Shown: positions 1 through 9,111 of the stretch, piece by piece
Numbering within the stretch: the stretch's first letter is position 1
How the letters are laid out: each line of letters starts with the position of its first letter
The notes under the pieces: model-generated
Databases searched by the model: none
Seen by the model: only the letters and a program-made list of their open reading frames with translations
What the model was told of the DNA's origin: nothing
Program-made: the position numbers and the translations under genes
DNA from: JANMZO01 sp031383405
GTDB taxonomy: Bacteria; Actinomycetota; Acidimicrobiia; Acidimicrobiales; JANYDT01
Direction: 5' to 3'
Assembly (NCBI GenBank): GCA_031383405.1
Contig: JANMZO010000414.1
Coordinates: forward strand, 21,464 to 85,463
Length of the DNA stretch: 64,000 nt

Positions 1-1
1 G

Positions 2-1516
2 TACCGCATCACGCCGCTGGCCCTCTGGAACGCCCGGGCGTCCGGGCACGACGCCGAGCAGTGCGTAGACGCCCTGCTCCGGTACAGCCGCTACGACCTT
101 CCACGGGCCCTGTTGATCGACATCATCGACACGATGAGTCGGTATGGCCGGCTCATCCTCGAAAATGACCCGATCTACGGGTTGGTGCTACGCAGTACGG
201 ATCCTGCCGTTCTAGCCGAGATCCGCAAGGCCAAGGCGGTCGGGCCGCTGCTCGGAGCGACCGTCGGACCCGAACTGGTGGTCGTGCAGCCCGCCGACCG
301 TGGGCGAATCAAGCAGGAACTCATCAAGGTGGGCTGGCCGGCCGATGACCGTGCGGGTTATGTCGACGGGACCGCGTTCGCGATGAAGATCGAAGAGACC
401 GATTCGTTCCATCTGCGCGACTACCAGCGTGACGCGGCCGAAGGCTTCTGGGCAGGCGGCAGTGGTGTCATCGTGCTGCCCTGCGGTGCTGGCAAAACAA
501 TCGTGGGTATGGCGGCGATGGCCAGGGCACAGGCCACGACCCTCATTCTGGTTACCAACACCGTGTCGGCCCGCCAGTGGCGGCGTGAGCTGATCGAGCG
601 TATGTCGCTGCGGCCTGAAGACGTCGGAGAGTATTCGGGCGAGCGCAAGGAAATCCGGCCCGTCACCATCGCGACCTATCAGGTACTGATCAGCAAGTCG
701 AAAGGTGAGTTCGCGCACCTGAGCCTGTTTGATTCCCAGGACTGGGGCCTCATCATCTACGACGAGGTGCACCTTCTCCCGGCCCCCGTGTTCCGGGCGA
801 CGGCCGATATCCAGAGTCGTCGTCGCCTCGGCCTGACGGCGACGCTGCTACGTGAAGACGGGAAGGAACGGGAAGTCTTCAGCTTGATCGGCCCGAAACG
901 TTACGACGCACCCTGGCGTGACATCGAGGCGCAGGGTTGGATCGCTCCGGCGTCGTGCATCGAGGTCCGTGTCACGTTGACCGACGACGAACGCATGAAC
1001 TACGCGACATCGGAACCGGATGTGAGCTACCGCGTGGCTTCGTCGGCCATTTCGAAGTACCGCGTCGTCGAAGGACTCATCGACCGTCATCCCGGTGACC
1101 TGATCCTCGTGATCGGACAGTTCATCGACCAACTCGAAGCCCTGGCCGCCCGACTCGACGCGCCACTTATCACCGGGAAGACCCCGAACAAGGAACGCGA
1201 GAAGCTCTACGAAGAATTTCGTCGCGGCGAGCAACGACTGCTCGTTGTCTCGAAAGTGGCGAACTTCTCGATCGACCTGCCCGACGCGTCGGTGGCCATT
1301 CAGGTCAGTGGCACGTTCGGAAGTCGTCAGGAGGAAGCGCAACGGCTGGGTCGGATCCTGCGACCCAAGTCCGACGGTCGGCAGGCAACGTTCTATTCGA
1401 TCGTGTCACGCGACACCAACGACCAGACCTTCGCCGCCAATCGGCAGCGGTTCCTGGCTGAGCAGGGCTACGCCTACGAGATTGTCGACTCCGAGGAATT
1501 CCTCAACGGACGGTAG
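2..1516 (+). CDS. XPB-type DNA repair helicase, 5' end outside the window
   Basis: This is a superfamily 2 helicase of the bacterial XPB type, an ATP-dependent 3'-5' DNA unwinding enzyme linked to repair. The reading frame is open from base 2, upstream of the first possible start at 113, and the extra residues (beginning YRITPLALWNARASGHDAEQ) fit the N-terminal domain of this family, so the true start lies left of the window. Walker A is PCGAGKTI (visible residues about 160-167), the DEAH-type box is YDEVH, motif III is GLTAT, and the C-terminal RecA lobe ends with the arginine-rich QEEAQRLGRILRPK. About 504 residues are visible, close to a full-length protein. The next gene follows after about 90 bp and looks independent. 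Confidence 0.95.
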   Translation, partial: YRITPLALWNARASGHDAEQCVDALLRYSRYDLPRALLIDIIDTMSRYGRLILENDPIYGLVLRSTDPAVLAEIRKAKAVGPLLGATVGPELVVVQPADRGRIKQELIKVGWPADDRAGYVDGTAFAMKIEETDSFHLRDYQRDAAEGFWAGGSGVIVLPCGAGKTIVGMAAMARAQATTLILVTNTVSARQWRRELIERMSLRPEDVGEYSGERKEIRPVTIATYQVLISKSKGEFAHLSLFDSQDWGLIIYDEVHLLPAPVFRATADIQSRRRLGLTATLLREDGKEREVFSLIGPKRYDAPWRDIEAQGWIAPASCIEVRVTLTDDERMNYATSEPDVSYRVASSAISKYRVVEGLIDRHPGDLILVIGQFIDQLEALAARLDAPLITGKTPNKEREKLYEEFRRGEQRLLVVSKVANFSIDLPDASVAIQVSGTFGSRQEEAQRLGRILRPKSDGRQATFYSIVSRDTNDQTFAANRQRFLAEQGYAYEIVDSEEFLNGR

Positions 1517-1607
1517 ATCGGGCTGCCGGAACTAGTGGTCTCGGCAATAATAAGTAGACGTAGCATTGGCGCGTTAACCTTCTTCGGATATTTCCTCACG
1601 TAGGCTC

Positions 1608-2594
1608 ATGTTCATGACCGCAGTTCACAAACCCGTGCTTCTTCGTGGAGTGGCGTCGTTGGTGGCGTTTGCCGCGCTGGTTGCGGGCGTCACTCAGAAC
1701 TCGGCCTCAGCGCAGTCGTCCCTCATCGAAGCCCAAGCCCCGACGCCGACAACCATTCCCGGTCTTGTGATCACAATGTCGTTCGAGATCCCGTTGAGTA
1801 CCACCTCCGCCGGTTTGCCGACGGGAACATTCGTTAAGGCGACGGTGACGGTCACAAACCCGGCGCCGGTCTCCCTGGTCAACCAGCCGATGGTGTTGCG
1901 CTTCGGTCAAAAGCCCGACCAGATTCTCGGCGTCGACGACGGTACCGGGAAAGTCGGAGTCATCGATCCGGCGACGGGAGCGTGGTACCACACGATCGCG
2001 ACCATCGCCGCCAACTCATCCACCACCTACTCCGTTACCTACGGGAAGCTCTGTGCCGGTCGGTGGGCGTTCGCCGCCAGGGTCGGTGACAGATTGACGA
2101 ATCAGTTTGTGCAGTGGGCCGGTCAGAGCGATGCCCGGTGTGTCGGCGACGAAACGACGAACCCGCAACCTGCGGCGTTCTATCAGCTGCCATGGCCGAG
2201 TTCGATCGCGATTCCGGCGACAGCGTTGACCGTTGCAACCTCGACGACCACGTCGACCTCGACGACCACGACAACCACGTCGACGACGATCAACCCGTTA
2301 CTCTCCACGACGAGCGTGCCACCGGTTCCGGGTGGACCAACGACGTCGACCTCCTCAACCCGACCCGGTGCCACGTCGACAACCCTGCTCTCGTTGGACA
2401 AGATCCCGTCGACGGTCCCGAGCACCACCCGCACGACGACAACGCGCCCGACCAGCCTTCGAACGACGACAACGGTGCTCTTCTGCAAGACGGTCGGGGG
2501 GAAGCGGTACTGCGCTCCCAAGTCTTCGATCTACAAGCCCGGCCAGAAAAAGTCGACTGAAGTAAAGTCGACCAAACCGGCGAAGAAGAAGTAA
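1608..2594 (+). CDS. Secreted Thr/Ser-rich protein of unknown function
   Basis: A 328-residue protein with a clear N-terminal signal peptide (hydrophobic stretch around residues 14-30, cleavage likely after ASA near residue 35). A beta-rich domain with phrases such as VKATVTVTNPAPVSLVNQPM follows to about residue 200. It resembles surface-protein modules, but I cannot name the family. The last third is a low-complexity Thr/Ser/Pro linker that ends in a short Cys-containing segment (FCKTVGGKRYCAPKS) and a lysine-rich tail. The ATG at 1608 is followed by another at 1614. Its stop overlaps the start of the next gene by one base (TAATG), which suggests translational coupling. Confidence 0.8.
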   Translation: MFMTAVHKPVLLRGVASLVAFAALVAGVTQNSASAQSSLIEAQAPTPTTIPGLVITMSFEIPLSTTSAGLPTGTFVKATVTVTNPAPVSLVNQPMVLRFGQKPDQILGVDDGTGKVGVIDPATGAWYHTIATIAANSSTTYSVTYGKLCAGRWAFAARVGDRLTNQFVQWAGQSDARCVGDETTNPQPAAFYQLPWPSSIAIPATALTVATSTTTSTSTTTTTTSTTINPLLSTTSVPPVPGGPTTSTSSTRPGATSTTLLSLDKIPSTVPSTTRTTTTRPTSLRTTTTVLFCKTVGGKRYCAPKSSIYKPGQKKSTEVKSTKPAKKK

Positions 2595-3223
2595 TGCTGT
2601 CCGCGGCGCGCGCGGCTGTGGTGTCGCGAACCAAAGGCTTCATGCCAATTGACGAAGGCAACGCTCTCCTGCGCGCCGCGATGGCTGTCGGGGTCACGGG
2701 ACCGTTTCTGGAAGTCGGCGCCTACTGCGGCAAATCATCTGTGTACCTAGGAAGCGCAGCTGAAGAACGCGACACCGTTCTGTTCAGCCTCGACCACCAC
2801 CGGGGGTCCGAAGAGAACCAGGCGGGTTGGGAGCACCATGACACCGAAGTGGTCGACCCGGCGACGGGGCGTATGGACACGCTTCCTTTCTTCCGGCGAA
2901 CCGTCGAAGCCGCCGGACTTGAAGATTCCGTGATTGCGATCGTGGGAAAGTCGGTGCCGGTGGCGCGTGCCTGGGAGTCTCCCCTCGCCTTATTGTTTCT
3001 CGACGGCGGTCACGGGGTGGAACCGGCGCGTCAGGACTACGAGCTGTGGACCCCGTTCGTCAGATCAGGCGGACTGCTCGCCATTCACGACGTCTTTCCT
3101 GATCCAGCCGATGGTGGCCGTCCGCCCTATGAGCTGATCTACCTGCCGGCACTGGCATCGGGGCGGTTCACGGAGCAGGCCGAGCTCAACTGCGGGTCTC
3201 TCCGCATCCTGCGCCGACAATAG
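2594..3223 (+). CDS. Class I SAM-dependent methyltransferase (methyltransferase 24-like)
   Basis: A 209-residue Rossmann-type methyltransferase. Motif I is FLEVGAYCGKSSVYLG (about residues 38-53). An acidic strand end (LFSLDHH) and LLFLDGGHGVEPARQDYE, typical of the Methyltransf_24 / cephalosporin-hydroxylase-like group, follow. The substrate is unknown. It begins inside the stop codon of the secreted protein upstream and ends 13 bp from the end of a convergent cluster containing a glycosyltransferase and another methyltransferase. That position makes a role in glycoconjugate modification possible, but this is inferred from location only. Confidence 0.85.
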   Translation: MLSAARAAVVSRTKGFMPIDEGNALLRAAMAVGVTGPFLEVGAYCGKSSVYLGSAAEERDTVLFSLDHHRGSEENQAGWEHHDTEVVDPATGRMDTLPFFRRTVEAAGLEDSVIAIVGKSVPVARAWESPLALLFLDGGHGVEPARQDYELWTPFVRSGGLLAIHDVFPDPADGGRPPYELIYLPALASGRFTEQAELNCGSLRILRRQ

Positions 3224-3236
3224 GTGTCCCGGGGCG

Positions 3237-4241
3237 TCAGGGTTCGGTCGGGTCGAGGCCGAATACCTGCGCTGTCGGGGAAGACGGGTCGCTGACGACG
3301 GCATCGGCCAGGAGAACGGCGGCTGCACTGTACGCGGTGCGCTCTCCTTCAGGAAACCAGGCCCCCGAAGGAACGTGGAGTCCGGTCCAGTAGGAACCGT
3401 CGTCATGGCGGAGTGTTTCGGTGTAGTCGAGGAGCACCTGTGCTTCGGTACGCATTCCCAACACCGCGCAGGCGATGGCAGCTTCGGCGGTCTCGCCGGT
3501 CGTTACCCACGGGTGGTCGTTGACACAACGGACTCCATGCCCGTCAATGACAAATTCGTCCCACCTGGCTTTCATGGCGGAGATGCCATCGTCGTCGGTC
3601 AGTACGCGACCGAGAACGGGGTAGTACCAGTCCATGGCCCAGCGGTCCTTCTCTGCGAAGAACTCAAGCGGAAAGTGCTTGAGCGCATGGCCGAGCAACT
3701 TCTTACCGGCAACGAAACCTTCCGCCGAACGCCCAAGTTCATGCGCAATGTCGATCGCGCAACCGAGGCTGTGGTGGATGGACGATGATCCCGTGATCAG
3801 CGCGTAGTGAAACGGCGTTCCGTCGGGCTCGCGTGCCCATAGGATTTCACCCGTCGGCTGCTGAAGTTGCAGCACCCAGCTGAGCGCCTTCGACACCATC
3901 GACCATTGCGCGTCGAGCCAGTCGCGGTCCTGGGTGGAAAGGTAGTGATGCCACACCCCGACCGCGACATAGGCGATCGTGTTGGCGTCAAACTTTTCGT
4001 CTTTGATTCTGTCGGCCTCGTAGTACTGGTGCCAAGAACCATCTGCGCGCTGATTACCGGCCAGCCATCCGTAGGCTCGCGCCGCCGCCTCGAAGTTCCC
4101 GCCTACATCCAGCGCCATTGCGGTTTCGACGTGGTTCCAAGGGTCTGCGTGTCCACCCTCGACCCAAAGCACCAGACCGGAATCAATCTGGAGGCGTTCG
4201 ATGGAGGCGACGCTCGCAACGCGTTGTTCGGGCGTCATCAT
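3237..4241 (-). CDS. Alpha/alpha-barrel protein, prenyltransferase / squalene-cyclase-like
   Basis: A 334-residue, Trp- and His-rich protein with helical repeats of the alpha/alpha-toroid type (GGHADPWNHVETAMALDVG, GWLAGNQRADGSWHQYY, HDDGSYWTGL). Such repeats occur in terpene cyclases, prenyltransferase subunits and some glycoside hydrolases. It has no secretion signal. It starts with ATG overlapping the last base of the upstream methyltransferase, so it is the last gene of a three-gene minus-strand operon (glycosyltransferase, methyltransferase, this gene). The operon partners suggest a lipid or glycan substrate. The database-style label prenyltransferase is a fold-level guess. Confidence 0.75.
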   Translation of the reverse strand: MMTPEQRVASVASIERLQIDSGLVLWVEGGHADPWNHVETAMALDVGGNFEAAARAYGWLAGNQRADGSWHQYYEADRIKDEKFDANTIAYVAVGVWHHYLSTQDRDWLDAQWSMVSKALSWVLQLQQPTGEILWAREPDGTPFHYALITGSSSIHHSLGCAIDIAHELGRSAEGFVAGKKLLGHALKHFPLEFFAEKDRWAMDWYYPVLGRVLTDDDGISAMKARWDEFVIDGHGVRCVNDHPWVTTGETAEAAIACAVLGMRTEAQVLLDYTETLRHDDGSYWTGLHVPSGAWFPEGERTAYSAAAVLLADAVVSDPSSPTAQVFGLDPTEP

Positions 4242-4969
4242 CAGTTGCCCTCCAACGGTTTGCGGCCGTACATGATGAGGCTCTTACCGAGAACCGGGGT
4301 CAGAATCTTTTCGGGAATCTGGGTAGCGGGTGGCTTCTTCATCAGATCCCAAACTAAAAGATCGTGGTACTTCCTGACGAACATGTTGTCGGCCTTGTTC
4401 ACGCCGATCGCACACTTGAGCCACCAGTAGGGTGAGTGCAGGGCATGGGCGCGGTGCGAGCCGTAGAGGGCAAAGCCGACACCGGAGAGGCGATCGCTGA
4501 TCTCGGACTTGCGGTAGATGCGCACATGACCGCCGACGGCGGCCGGCGCGTGGTAGTCGGAATCAAGTGCCCAGTTGACGAGTTCAGGACCCCACGAAGG
4601 CACCGTGACCCCGATCGTGCCGCCCGGCTTCAAGACCCGGAACAACTCGGCGGCGGCCGCGCGGTCGTCGGGAATATGCTCCATCACTTCGGAGCAGATG
4701 ATTCGGTCGAATGTTGCCTCGGCAAACGGAAGGTGCAATGCATCTCCGTTTACACACCCGCTCGAAGCGGTCGGGGGAAGGCCACCTTCGAGTTCCATTG
4801 CGTACAGCGTCGAACCGGCCTTGCGAAGGTCGTCGATCCCGTAATCGAGAGCGGTGACCGAGGCTCCGAGACGCAATGCCTCGAACGCGTGGCGACCGGC
4901 CCCGGCCCCCATATCGAGAAGCCGGTCTCCCGCCTTCACCCCCAACTTTTCGTACTTAACGGTAAGCAT
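4241..4969 (-). CDS. Class I SAM-dependent methyltransferase (Methyltransf_11 type)
   Basis: A 242-residue methyltransferase with motif I LLDMGAGAGRHAFEALRLGA (about residues 18-37), post-I VTALDYG, and the motif IV/V region ICSEVMEHIPDD followed by LFRVLKPGGTIGVTVP, as in the UbiE/type 11 group. It is the middle gene of the operon. It starts 18 bp after the glycosyltransferase stop and overlaps the next gene. The methylated substrate is not evident. A sugar or lipid intermediate handled by the neighbouring glycosyltransferase is the simplest guess. Confidence 0.9.
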   Translation of the reverse strand: MLTVKYEKLGVKAGDRLLDMGAGAGRHAFEALRLGASVTALDYGIDDLRKAGSTLYAMELEGGLPPTASSGCVNGDALHLPFAEATFDRIICSEVMEHIPDDRAAAAELFRVLKPGGTIGVTVPSWGPELVNWALDSDYHAPAAVGGHVRIYRKSEISDRLSGVGFALYGSHRAHALHSPYWWLKCAIGVNKADNMFVRKYHDLLVWDLMKKPPATQIPEKILTPVLGKSLIMYGRKPLEGN

Positions 4970-4987
4970 AGGTAGTGTTCCCTGATA

Positions 4988-6364
4988 TTAAGCGCGCGTA
5001 TGACTAGCGCGGGCACGGTCTTCAAGTAACGCCCGGTACTGTTCAACGCAGCCCTCCGCCGCGATCTTCCAGGTGAAGCCGTTGAGCACCCGGGCCCGCC
5101 CGGCTTCACCCAACTTCTGGCGCAGCGAAGGGTCGCGGAGCGCCCTGAGGATGGCGGCAGCCAACGCGTCGGGATCGTTGGGCGGAACGGTGAGTGCGGC
5201 ATCACCGACGACCTCGGGGAGCGCGCCACCGGTCGTGGTGATGAGCGGGGTACCGCAGGCCATCGCTTCGATCGCCGGAATGGAGAAACCCTCATAAAGC
5301 GACGGTACGACGACCATCTCGGCTTCGTTGTACAACTCGACGATGCGATCGTCGGACACCCCCGACTCGAACGTCACCACGTCGTTCAGACCGAGGCGGT
5401 CGAGCAGTTCAGGCAGCACAGAGCCTTCGCGCTTCTTGCCCACGATGGTCACGTCGATCGGATGCTCGGCACGCACCTTGGCAAGGGCTTCGAGCAGCGG
5501 CCGAAGCCCCTTGAGGGGCACGTCGGCTGACGCAGTCGTCATGATCCGGTGCGGTTGGCGTTGGATGTGCGGAAGCGGCTTGAACCGTTCGTGATCGACC
5601 CCGACCGGCACGATGTGGAGCTGTTCGGGCCTGACGTGCATCTGGGCAACGATGTCGCGCTTCGACGACTCCGACACGGTGATGATCCGGGGGATCTGAC
5701 GCGCCACCTTCACCTGCATCCCGAGGAAGCCGTACCAGCGCATCAGTGACCAGCGCCGCTTGAGGTACCCGACGGACCGCCTCGTTGGATACACGCGTGG
5801 CAGGTCTGCGATCTCCAGATCACGGTCGACGGTAATCGGGTGGTGGAGCGTGGCGACGACCGGAAGGCCGTCGTGCTGGATGCCTCTTATCCCGTAGCCA
5901 AAGCACTGGTTGTCATGCACGATGTCGAATTCGTGGGCATGTTCTTTCATGTAGCGGCGGACCCGTAGGGAGTAGGTCCAGGGCTCGGGGAAGCCACTTG
6001 TGCACATGTGGGCGAACTCGAAGAGGTCGGTCGCCACATCGGCGACGGATCCGGCCATCTTGACCCGTTCGACGATCTCCCGGCGACTCGGAATGTGCCA
6101 CGGATCGTCGGCCCGGAACAGATCGAGGCTGGGGACCTTGACGAGCTTCACCCCGTCGTCGAGCACCGGGTACGGTTGCCCACTGAACACTTCGACGTAG
6201 TGACCGAGGTTTCGAAGCTCGCGTGCGACGTAGCGGGTATAGACGCCCTGGCCACCGGAGTGCGGATTGCCCCGGTACACGAGCCAGGCGATCCGCAAGG
6301 CTTCGGCGCTGGGATCGGAGGATGGGGCGGTCGACAAAGCCGACCGCGTTGACTGCTCTGACAT
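4988..6364 (-). CDS. Glycosyltransferase family 4
   Basis: A GT-B fold retaining glycosyltransferase of family GT4, 458 residues from the ATG at 6364. A longer open frame exists to 6649, but its first 95 codons look non-coding, and the family-like N-terminus (RIAWLVYRGNPHSGGQGVY) begins just after the chosen start. The nucleotide-sugar site includes SLYEGFSIPAIEAMACGTPL with its E-x7-E pattern, followed by GALPEVVGDAAL. It heads the three-gene operon that runs leftward. It lacks the MshA N-terminal signature, so I do not assign it to mycothiol synthesis. Donor and acceptor are unknown. Confidence 0.92.
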   Translation of the reverse strand: MSEQSTRSALSTAPSSDPSAEALRIAWLVYRGNPHSGGQGVYTRYVARELRNLGHYVEVFSGQPYPVLDDGVKLVKVPSLDLFRADDPWHIPSRREIVERVKMAGSVADVATDLFEFAHMCTSGFPEPWTYSLRVRRYMKEHAHEFDIVHDNQCFGYGIRGIQHDGLPVVATLHHPITVDRDLEIADLPRVYPTRRSVGYLKRRWSLMRWYGFLGMQVKVARQIPRIITVSESSKRDIVAQMHVRPEQLHIVPVGVDHERFKPLPHIQRQPHRIMTTASADVPLKGLRPLLEALAKVRAEHPIDVTIVGKKREGSVLPELLDRLGLNDVVTFESGVSDDRIVELYNEAEMVVVPSLYEGFSIPAIEAMACGTPLITTTGGALPEVVGDAALTVPPNDPDALAAAILRALRDPSLRQKLGEAGRARVLNGFTWKIAAEGCVEQYRALLEDRARASHTRA

Positions 6365-6477
6365 AAGACCTGACAGATTACCCTTCGACCGACATACCCG
6401 AGCAAAGACTCGGAAATGCCGGAGTCGGCGGGTACATTTACCGAGCCGGTTGACTCTCCGTTGTGGTGTCGGGGGTC

Positions 6478-6852
6478 TCAACGCAACGGGCGGGCGAAAC
6501 TCAGCTCGTGGCCATCGCAGTCTCGGATGTGAAAGTACCGTTCGCCCCACGCGGCATCGGTCGGCTGGGTGATCGGGGAGAACCCGGCATTGATGGCCCG
6601 GCCGTACATCGCGTCGACATCGTCGACAAAGAAGATCGCTCGCCCCCATCCACCTTCGACCGGCTCGGCATGTGCGTCGAGTTGAAGGTTGAGATAACTG
6701 TCGCCCGCTTCAAATGAGGTGAAGGGGGCATCGGATCCACCGAATACCAGAACAAAGCCCAAAGCCCCGTAGAACGCCACCGCGACCTGCATGTCGCGGG
6801 TAACGAGCGTGATGGCCCGGAGTGTGTTCAACGGTCCTACCGCTTTGTCCAC
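6478..6852 (-). CDS. VOC (glyoxalase / bleomycin-resistance fold) family protein
   Basis: A 124-residue vicinal-oxygen-chelate protein with the usual two beta-alpha-beta-beta-beta modules: an N-terminal ITLVTRDMQVAVAFYGALGF and a C-terminal YFHIRDCDGHELSFARP. The second module ends with the commonly metal-binding Glu before the final strand. It could be a lyase, dioxygenase or antibiotic-binding protein, and the sequence does not decide which. It sits alone, with its start 60 bp from the end of the Ddn-like gene, and is probably not part of the GT4 operon because 113 bp separates them. Confidence 0.88.
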   Translation of the reverse strand: MDKAVGPLNTLRAITLVTRDMQVAVAFYGALGFVLVFGGSDAPFTSFEAGDSYLNLQLDAHAEPVEGGWGRAIFFVDDVDAMYGRAINAGFSPITQPTDAAWGERYFHIRDCDGHELSFARPLR

Positions 6853-6911
6853 GCGATCAGTTTTTCACAAAAGGGGGGTGGGTGACGGGTGGGCGGCGCC
6901 TTCGCCGGCCG

Positions 6912-7358
6912 TCAGTTCCTGCGCTGTGCAATAAAGACCGGAATGACCCGGTCGGTCTTCTTCGCGTAGTCGGCGTACGGAGGAAACGCCGCAACCGACC
7001 TGTCCCACCACATGGCCCGCTCGTCTCCTTCGATCTGGCGCACGACGGCGTCGAAGGGCTCCGGGCCATCCTGGATCATGACGGCCCCGGGGTCGGCCAG
7101 GAGGTTGTAATACCAAACCGGGTTTTTCGGTGCACCGCCCATCGAGGCGACGAGCGCATACTCGCCGTTGTGCTCGACCTTCATCAGCGGGATCTTCCGG
7201 ATGTCGCCGGACTTGGCGCCGCGGGTTATCACGATGATCACCGGTAGTCCCGTGTCGCGGAGCGTATTGCCCTCCGTGCCCCCGGTTCGCTCGTAGAGTT
7301 CTACCTGATCGCGAACCCATTGGGCCGGACTGGGGACGTAGTTGCCTTCAAGAGCCAT
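6912..7358 (-). CDS. Ddn-family deazaflavin (F420)-dependent nitroreductase-like protein
   Basis: A 148-residue split-barrel protein of the deazaflavin-dependent nitroreductase family, whose members use reduced F420. Typical family features are seen: a Trp/Tyr-rich N-terminal helix (WVRDQVELYERTGG), TRGAKSGDIRKIPLMKVEHN with the G-x-KSG-x-R-K-x-P motif, and NPVWYYNLLADP. The ATG at 7358 was chosen because the longer open frame to 8138 runs antisense through the acyl-CoA dehydrogenase and has no family resemblance there. It is divergent from the acyl-CoA dehydrogenase with 66 bp between starts, so the two could share a regulatory region. The physiological substrate is unknown. Confidence 0.93.
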   Translation of the reverse strand: MALEGNYVPSPAQWVRDQVELYERTGGTEGNTLRDTGLPVIIVITRGAKSGDIRKIPLMKVEHNGEYALVASMGGAPKNPVWYYNLLADPGAVMIQDGPEPFDAVVRQIEGDERAMWWDRSVAAFPPYADYAKKTDRVIPVFIAQRRN

Positions 7359-7424
7359 GGGTTCAATCGTATCCCCGGGCAGTGTCGACTGGCGCCGGTT
7401 CCACTTCTCCGCTTTGCTACTGAT

Positions 7425-8582
7425 ATGGACTTCACCGAAGACGAAGACATCACCGCAATCACCGATGCCGTAAAGGCGATCTGCACCGGATTCAACGACG
7501 AGTACTGGATGAAGTGCGACGCGGATCACCGGTTCCCGTGGGAGTTCTACAAGGTCATGGCCGACGCTGGCTGGGTCGGAATCGCCATCCCCGAAGAATA
7601 CGGTGGAGGGGGCCGCGGCATTACCGAAGCGGCCCAGATCCTCAGAACCGTCGCGGCAAGCGGTGCGGCGATGAACGGATGCACGGCCCTGCATCTCACG
7701 ATCTTCGGGCTCAATCCGGTCGTGAAGTTCGGGAGCGAACGGCTGAAGCAGACCTTCCTCCCTCGGGCATGCTCGGGTGATCTGCATGTCGCCTTCGGCG
7801 TGACGGAGCCCGACGCCGGTACTGACACGTCGCGCATCAGCACGCGGGCCGAACCCGATGGCAATGGTGGTTACAAGGTCTATGGTCGCAAGATCTGGAC
7901 GTCGAAGGCGCTTGAGAGCGAAGTTGTGCTTCTGCTCGCGCGGACTGGACCCGGCCAGGGTCTGAAGGGACTCTCGCTGTTTCTCGCCGACCTCGACCGA
8001 AACTATGTAGACATACGACCGATCCCGAAGATGGGTCGCAACGCCGTGGCGTCGTGTGAGGTCTTCTACGACGGGCTTCCGGTTGAAGGGTGGCGCCGGA
8101 TCGGCGAGGAGGGCGAAGGCTGGAAGTACCTCCTGCACGGCCTCAACGCCGAGCGCGTCCTCATTGCCGCCGAGTCCATTGGCATCGGTGAGGTGTCACT
8201 ACGAAAATCGGTTGCCTACGCGAAGGATCGCGAGGTGTTCGGCCGCCCCATCGGAGCGAACCAGGCCATCTCCCACCCGCTCGCGCTGGCCCACATCCAA
8301 CTTCAGGCCGCCTGGCACATGACCCGCTATGCCGCGTGGCGCTTCGACAACGGTATGGACTGCGGCGAAGCGGCCAACAGCGCGAAGTATCTCGCGGCGG
8401 AAGCCGGGTTCTTCGCGGCCGACCGGGCCATCCAGACCCACGGGGGTATGGGCTATGCGTCGGAGTACCACGTCGAGCGTTACTTCCGCGAAGCCCGGGT
8501 GATGCGCATCGCGCCGGTCAGCCAGGAGATGACCCTCAACTACGTCGCCCAGCAGATTCTCGGCCTCCCCCGCAGCTACTGA
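7425..8582 (+). CDS. Acyl-CoA dehydrogenase
   Basis: A 385-residue FAD-dependent acyl-CoA dehydrogenase that introduces a 2,3-double bond into an acyl-CoA. Visible signatures are the middle domain FGVTEPDAGTD, WTSK in the beta domain, and the C-terminal QTHGGMGYASEYHVERYFRE, whose Glu is the usual catalytic-base position. The ATG at 7425 lies just before the family start (MDFTEDEDITAITDAVKAIC). An upstream in-frame codon at 7320 would overlap the divergent Ddn gene. The last 70 bp are repeated almost perfectly at 10431-10500. Chain length and substrate cannot be told. Confidence 0.95.
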   Translation: MDFTEDEDITAITDAVKAICTGFNDEYWMKCDADHRFPWEFYKVMADAGWVGIAIPEEYGGGGRGITEAAQILRTVAASGAAMNGCTALHLTIFGLNPVVKFGSERLKQTFLPRACSGDLHVAFGVTEPDAGTDTSRISTRAEPDGNGGYKVYGRKIWTSKALESEVVLLLARTGPGQGLKGLSLFLADLDRNYVDIRPIPKMGRNAVASCEVFYDGLPVEGWRRIGEEGEGWKYLLHGLNAERVLIAAESIGIGEVSLRKSVAYAKDREVFGRPIGANQAISHPLALAHIQLQAAWHMTRYAAWRFDNGMDCGEAANSAKYLAAEAGFFAADRAIQTHGGMGYASEYHVERYFREARVMRIAPVSQEMTLNYVAQQILGLPRSY

Positions 8583-8583
8583 G
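8514..8583 (+). repeat. 70-bp dispersed repeat, copy 1 (3' end of acyl-CoA dehydrogenase)
   Basis: Bases 8514-8583, coding APVSQEMTLNYVAQQILGL plus the end of the protein and its stop, recur at 10431-10500 with two substitutions. The similarity stops abruptly on both sides. This is the parental copy because it ends an intact gene. Confidence 0.93.
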
Positions 8584-9111
8584 CTGCGAGTGTGAATGGC
8601 TCCGATGTCACATTTCAACACGAGCGGCTGTCCTTTGGCCATCGGAGCCAAATCGGGTCGGGCTCTGCCTCAATTTCGTTTCGGGCCGCGACCTAGGGTT
8701 CTTGGCATCGTTGCGCGTGACCGGTCGATCGTCCCTATGGGCCGGACCCGTGTCGACCAACTGTTTGAAAGTCTTGGCAAGCCGGGGGCCTGCTTCGTAG
8801 CCGTGTGGGGCGTCAGGAAGCAGCGCCTGCTTTACCCAACCGGAATGACGAGGACACTCATATCGACGTGCGCCATCCGGCCGTCAGAACACCGGAAACG
8901 TTGATGGTCGGAGCACTAGTGGTCCGTCGCTGATGGTCCGTCGCTGAAATACCGGAATGGTGTGGCGAGCCATTCGGCGTCGAGAGCAAAGGGCGCAGGA
9001 CGAGGCGCTAGCAGTATCCTCGCGTGAGGACGAGGACGCCGCTATCGGCGTCGAGGGCCGCCACAACACCCGGTCACTATTTTGGCGTATCACCACTAGA
9101 ATAGACGTGCA
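8584..9111. other. 528-bp intergenic stretch without a convincing gene
   Basis: No open frame here has protein-like composition, a recognised family or a good start. A 10-bp inverted repeat lies at 8598-8607 / 8640-8649 (GGCTCCGATG and its complement, 32-nt loop), just after the acyl-CoA dehydrogenase stop, and could be a weak terminator or folding element. A 14-bp direct repeat (GGTCCGTCGCTGAT-like) lies around 8926-8950. The rest shows nothing I can name. Confidence 0.5.

Noticed and set aside
212..772. Long minus-strand open frame within the XPB helicase gene
   Set aside because: It is antisense to a well-conserved helicase and its protein has no family-like features; high GC keeps antisense frames open.
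4988..6364. GT4 gene as mshA of mycothiol synthesis
   Set aside because: N-terminal motif and neighbours do not match MshA.
4988..6649. GT4 start at 6649
   Set aside because: The first 95 codons are Arg/Pro-rich and not GT4-like; a good start lies at 6364.
7359..8138. N-terminal extension of the Ddn-like protein
   Set aside because: Those codons are antisense to the acyl-CoA dehydrogenase and not similar to Ddn; the ATG at 7358 gives the family length.
8596..8904. Possible 102-residue gene after the acyl-CoA dehydrogenase
   Set aside because: No ribosome site and composition unlike a protein; starts at an inverted repeat.
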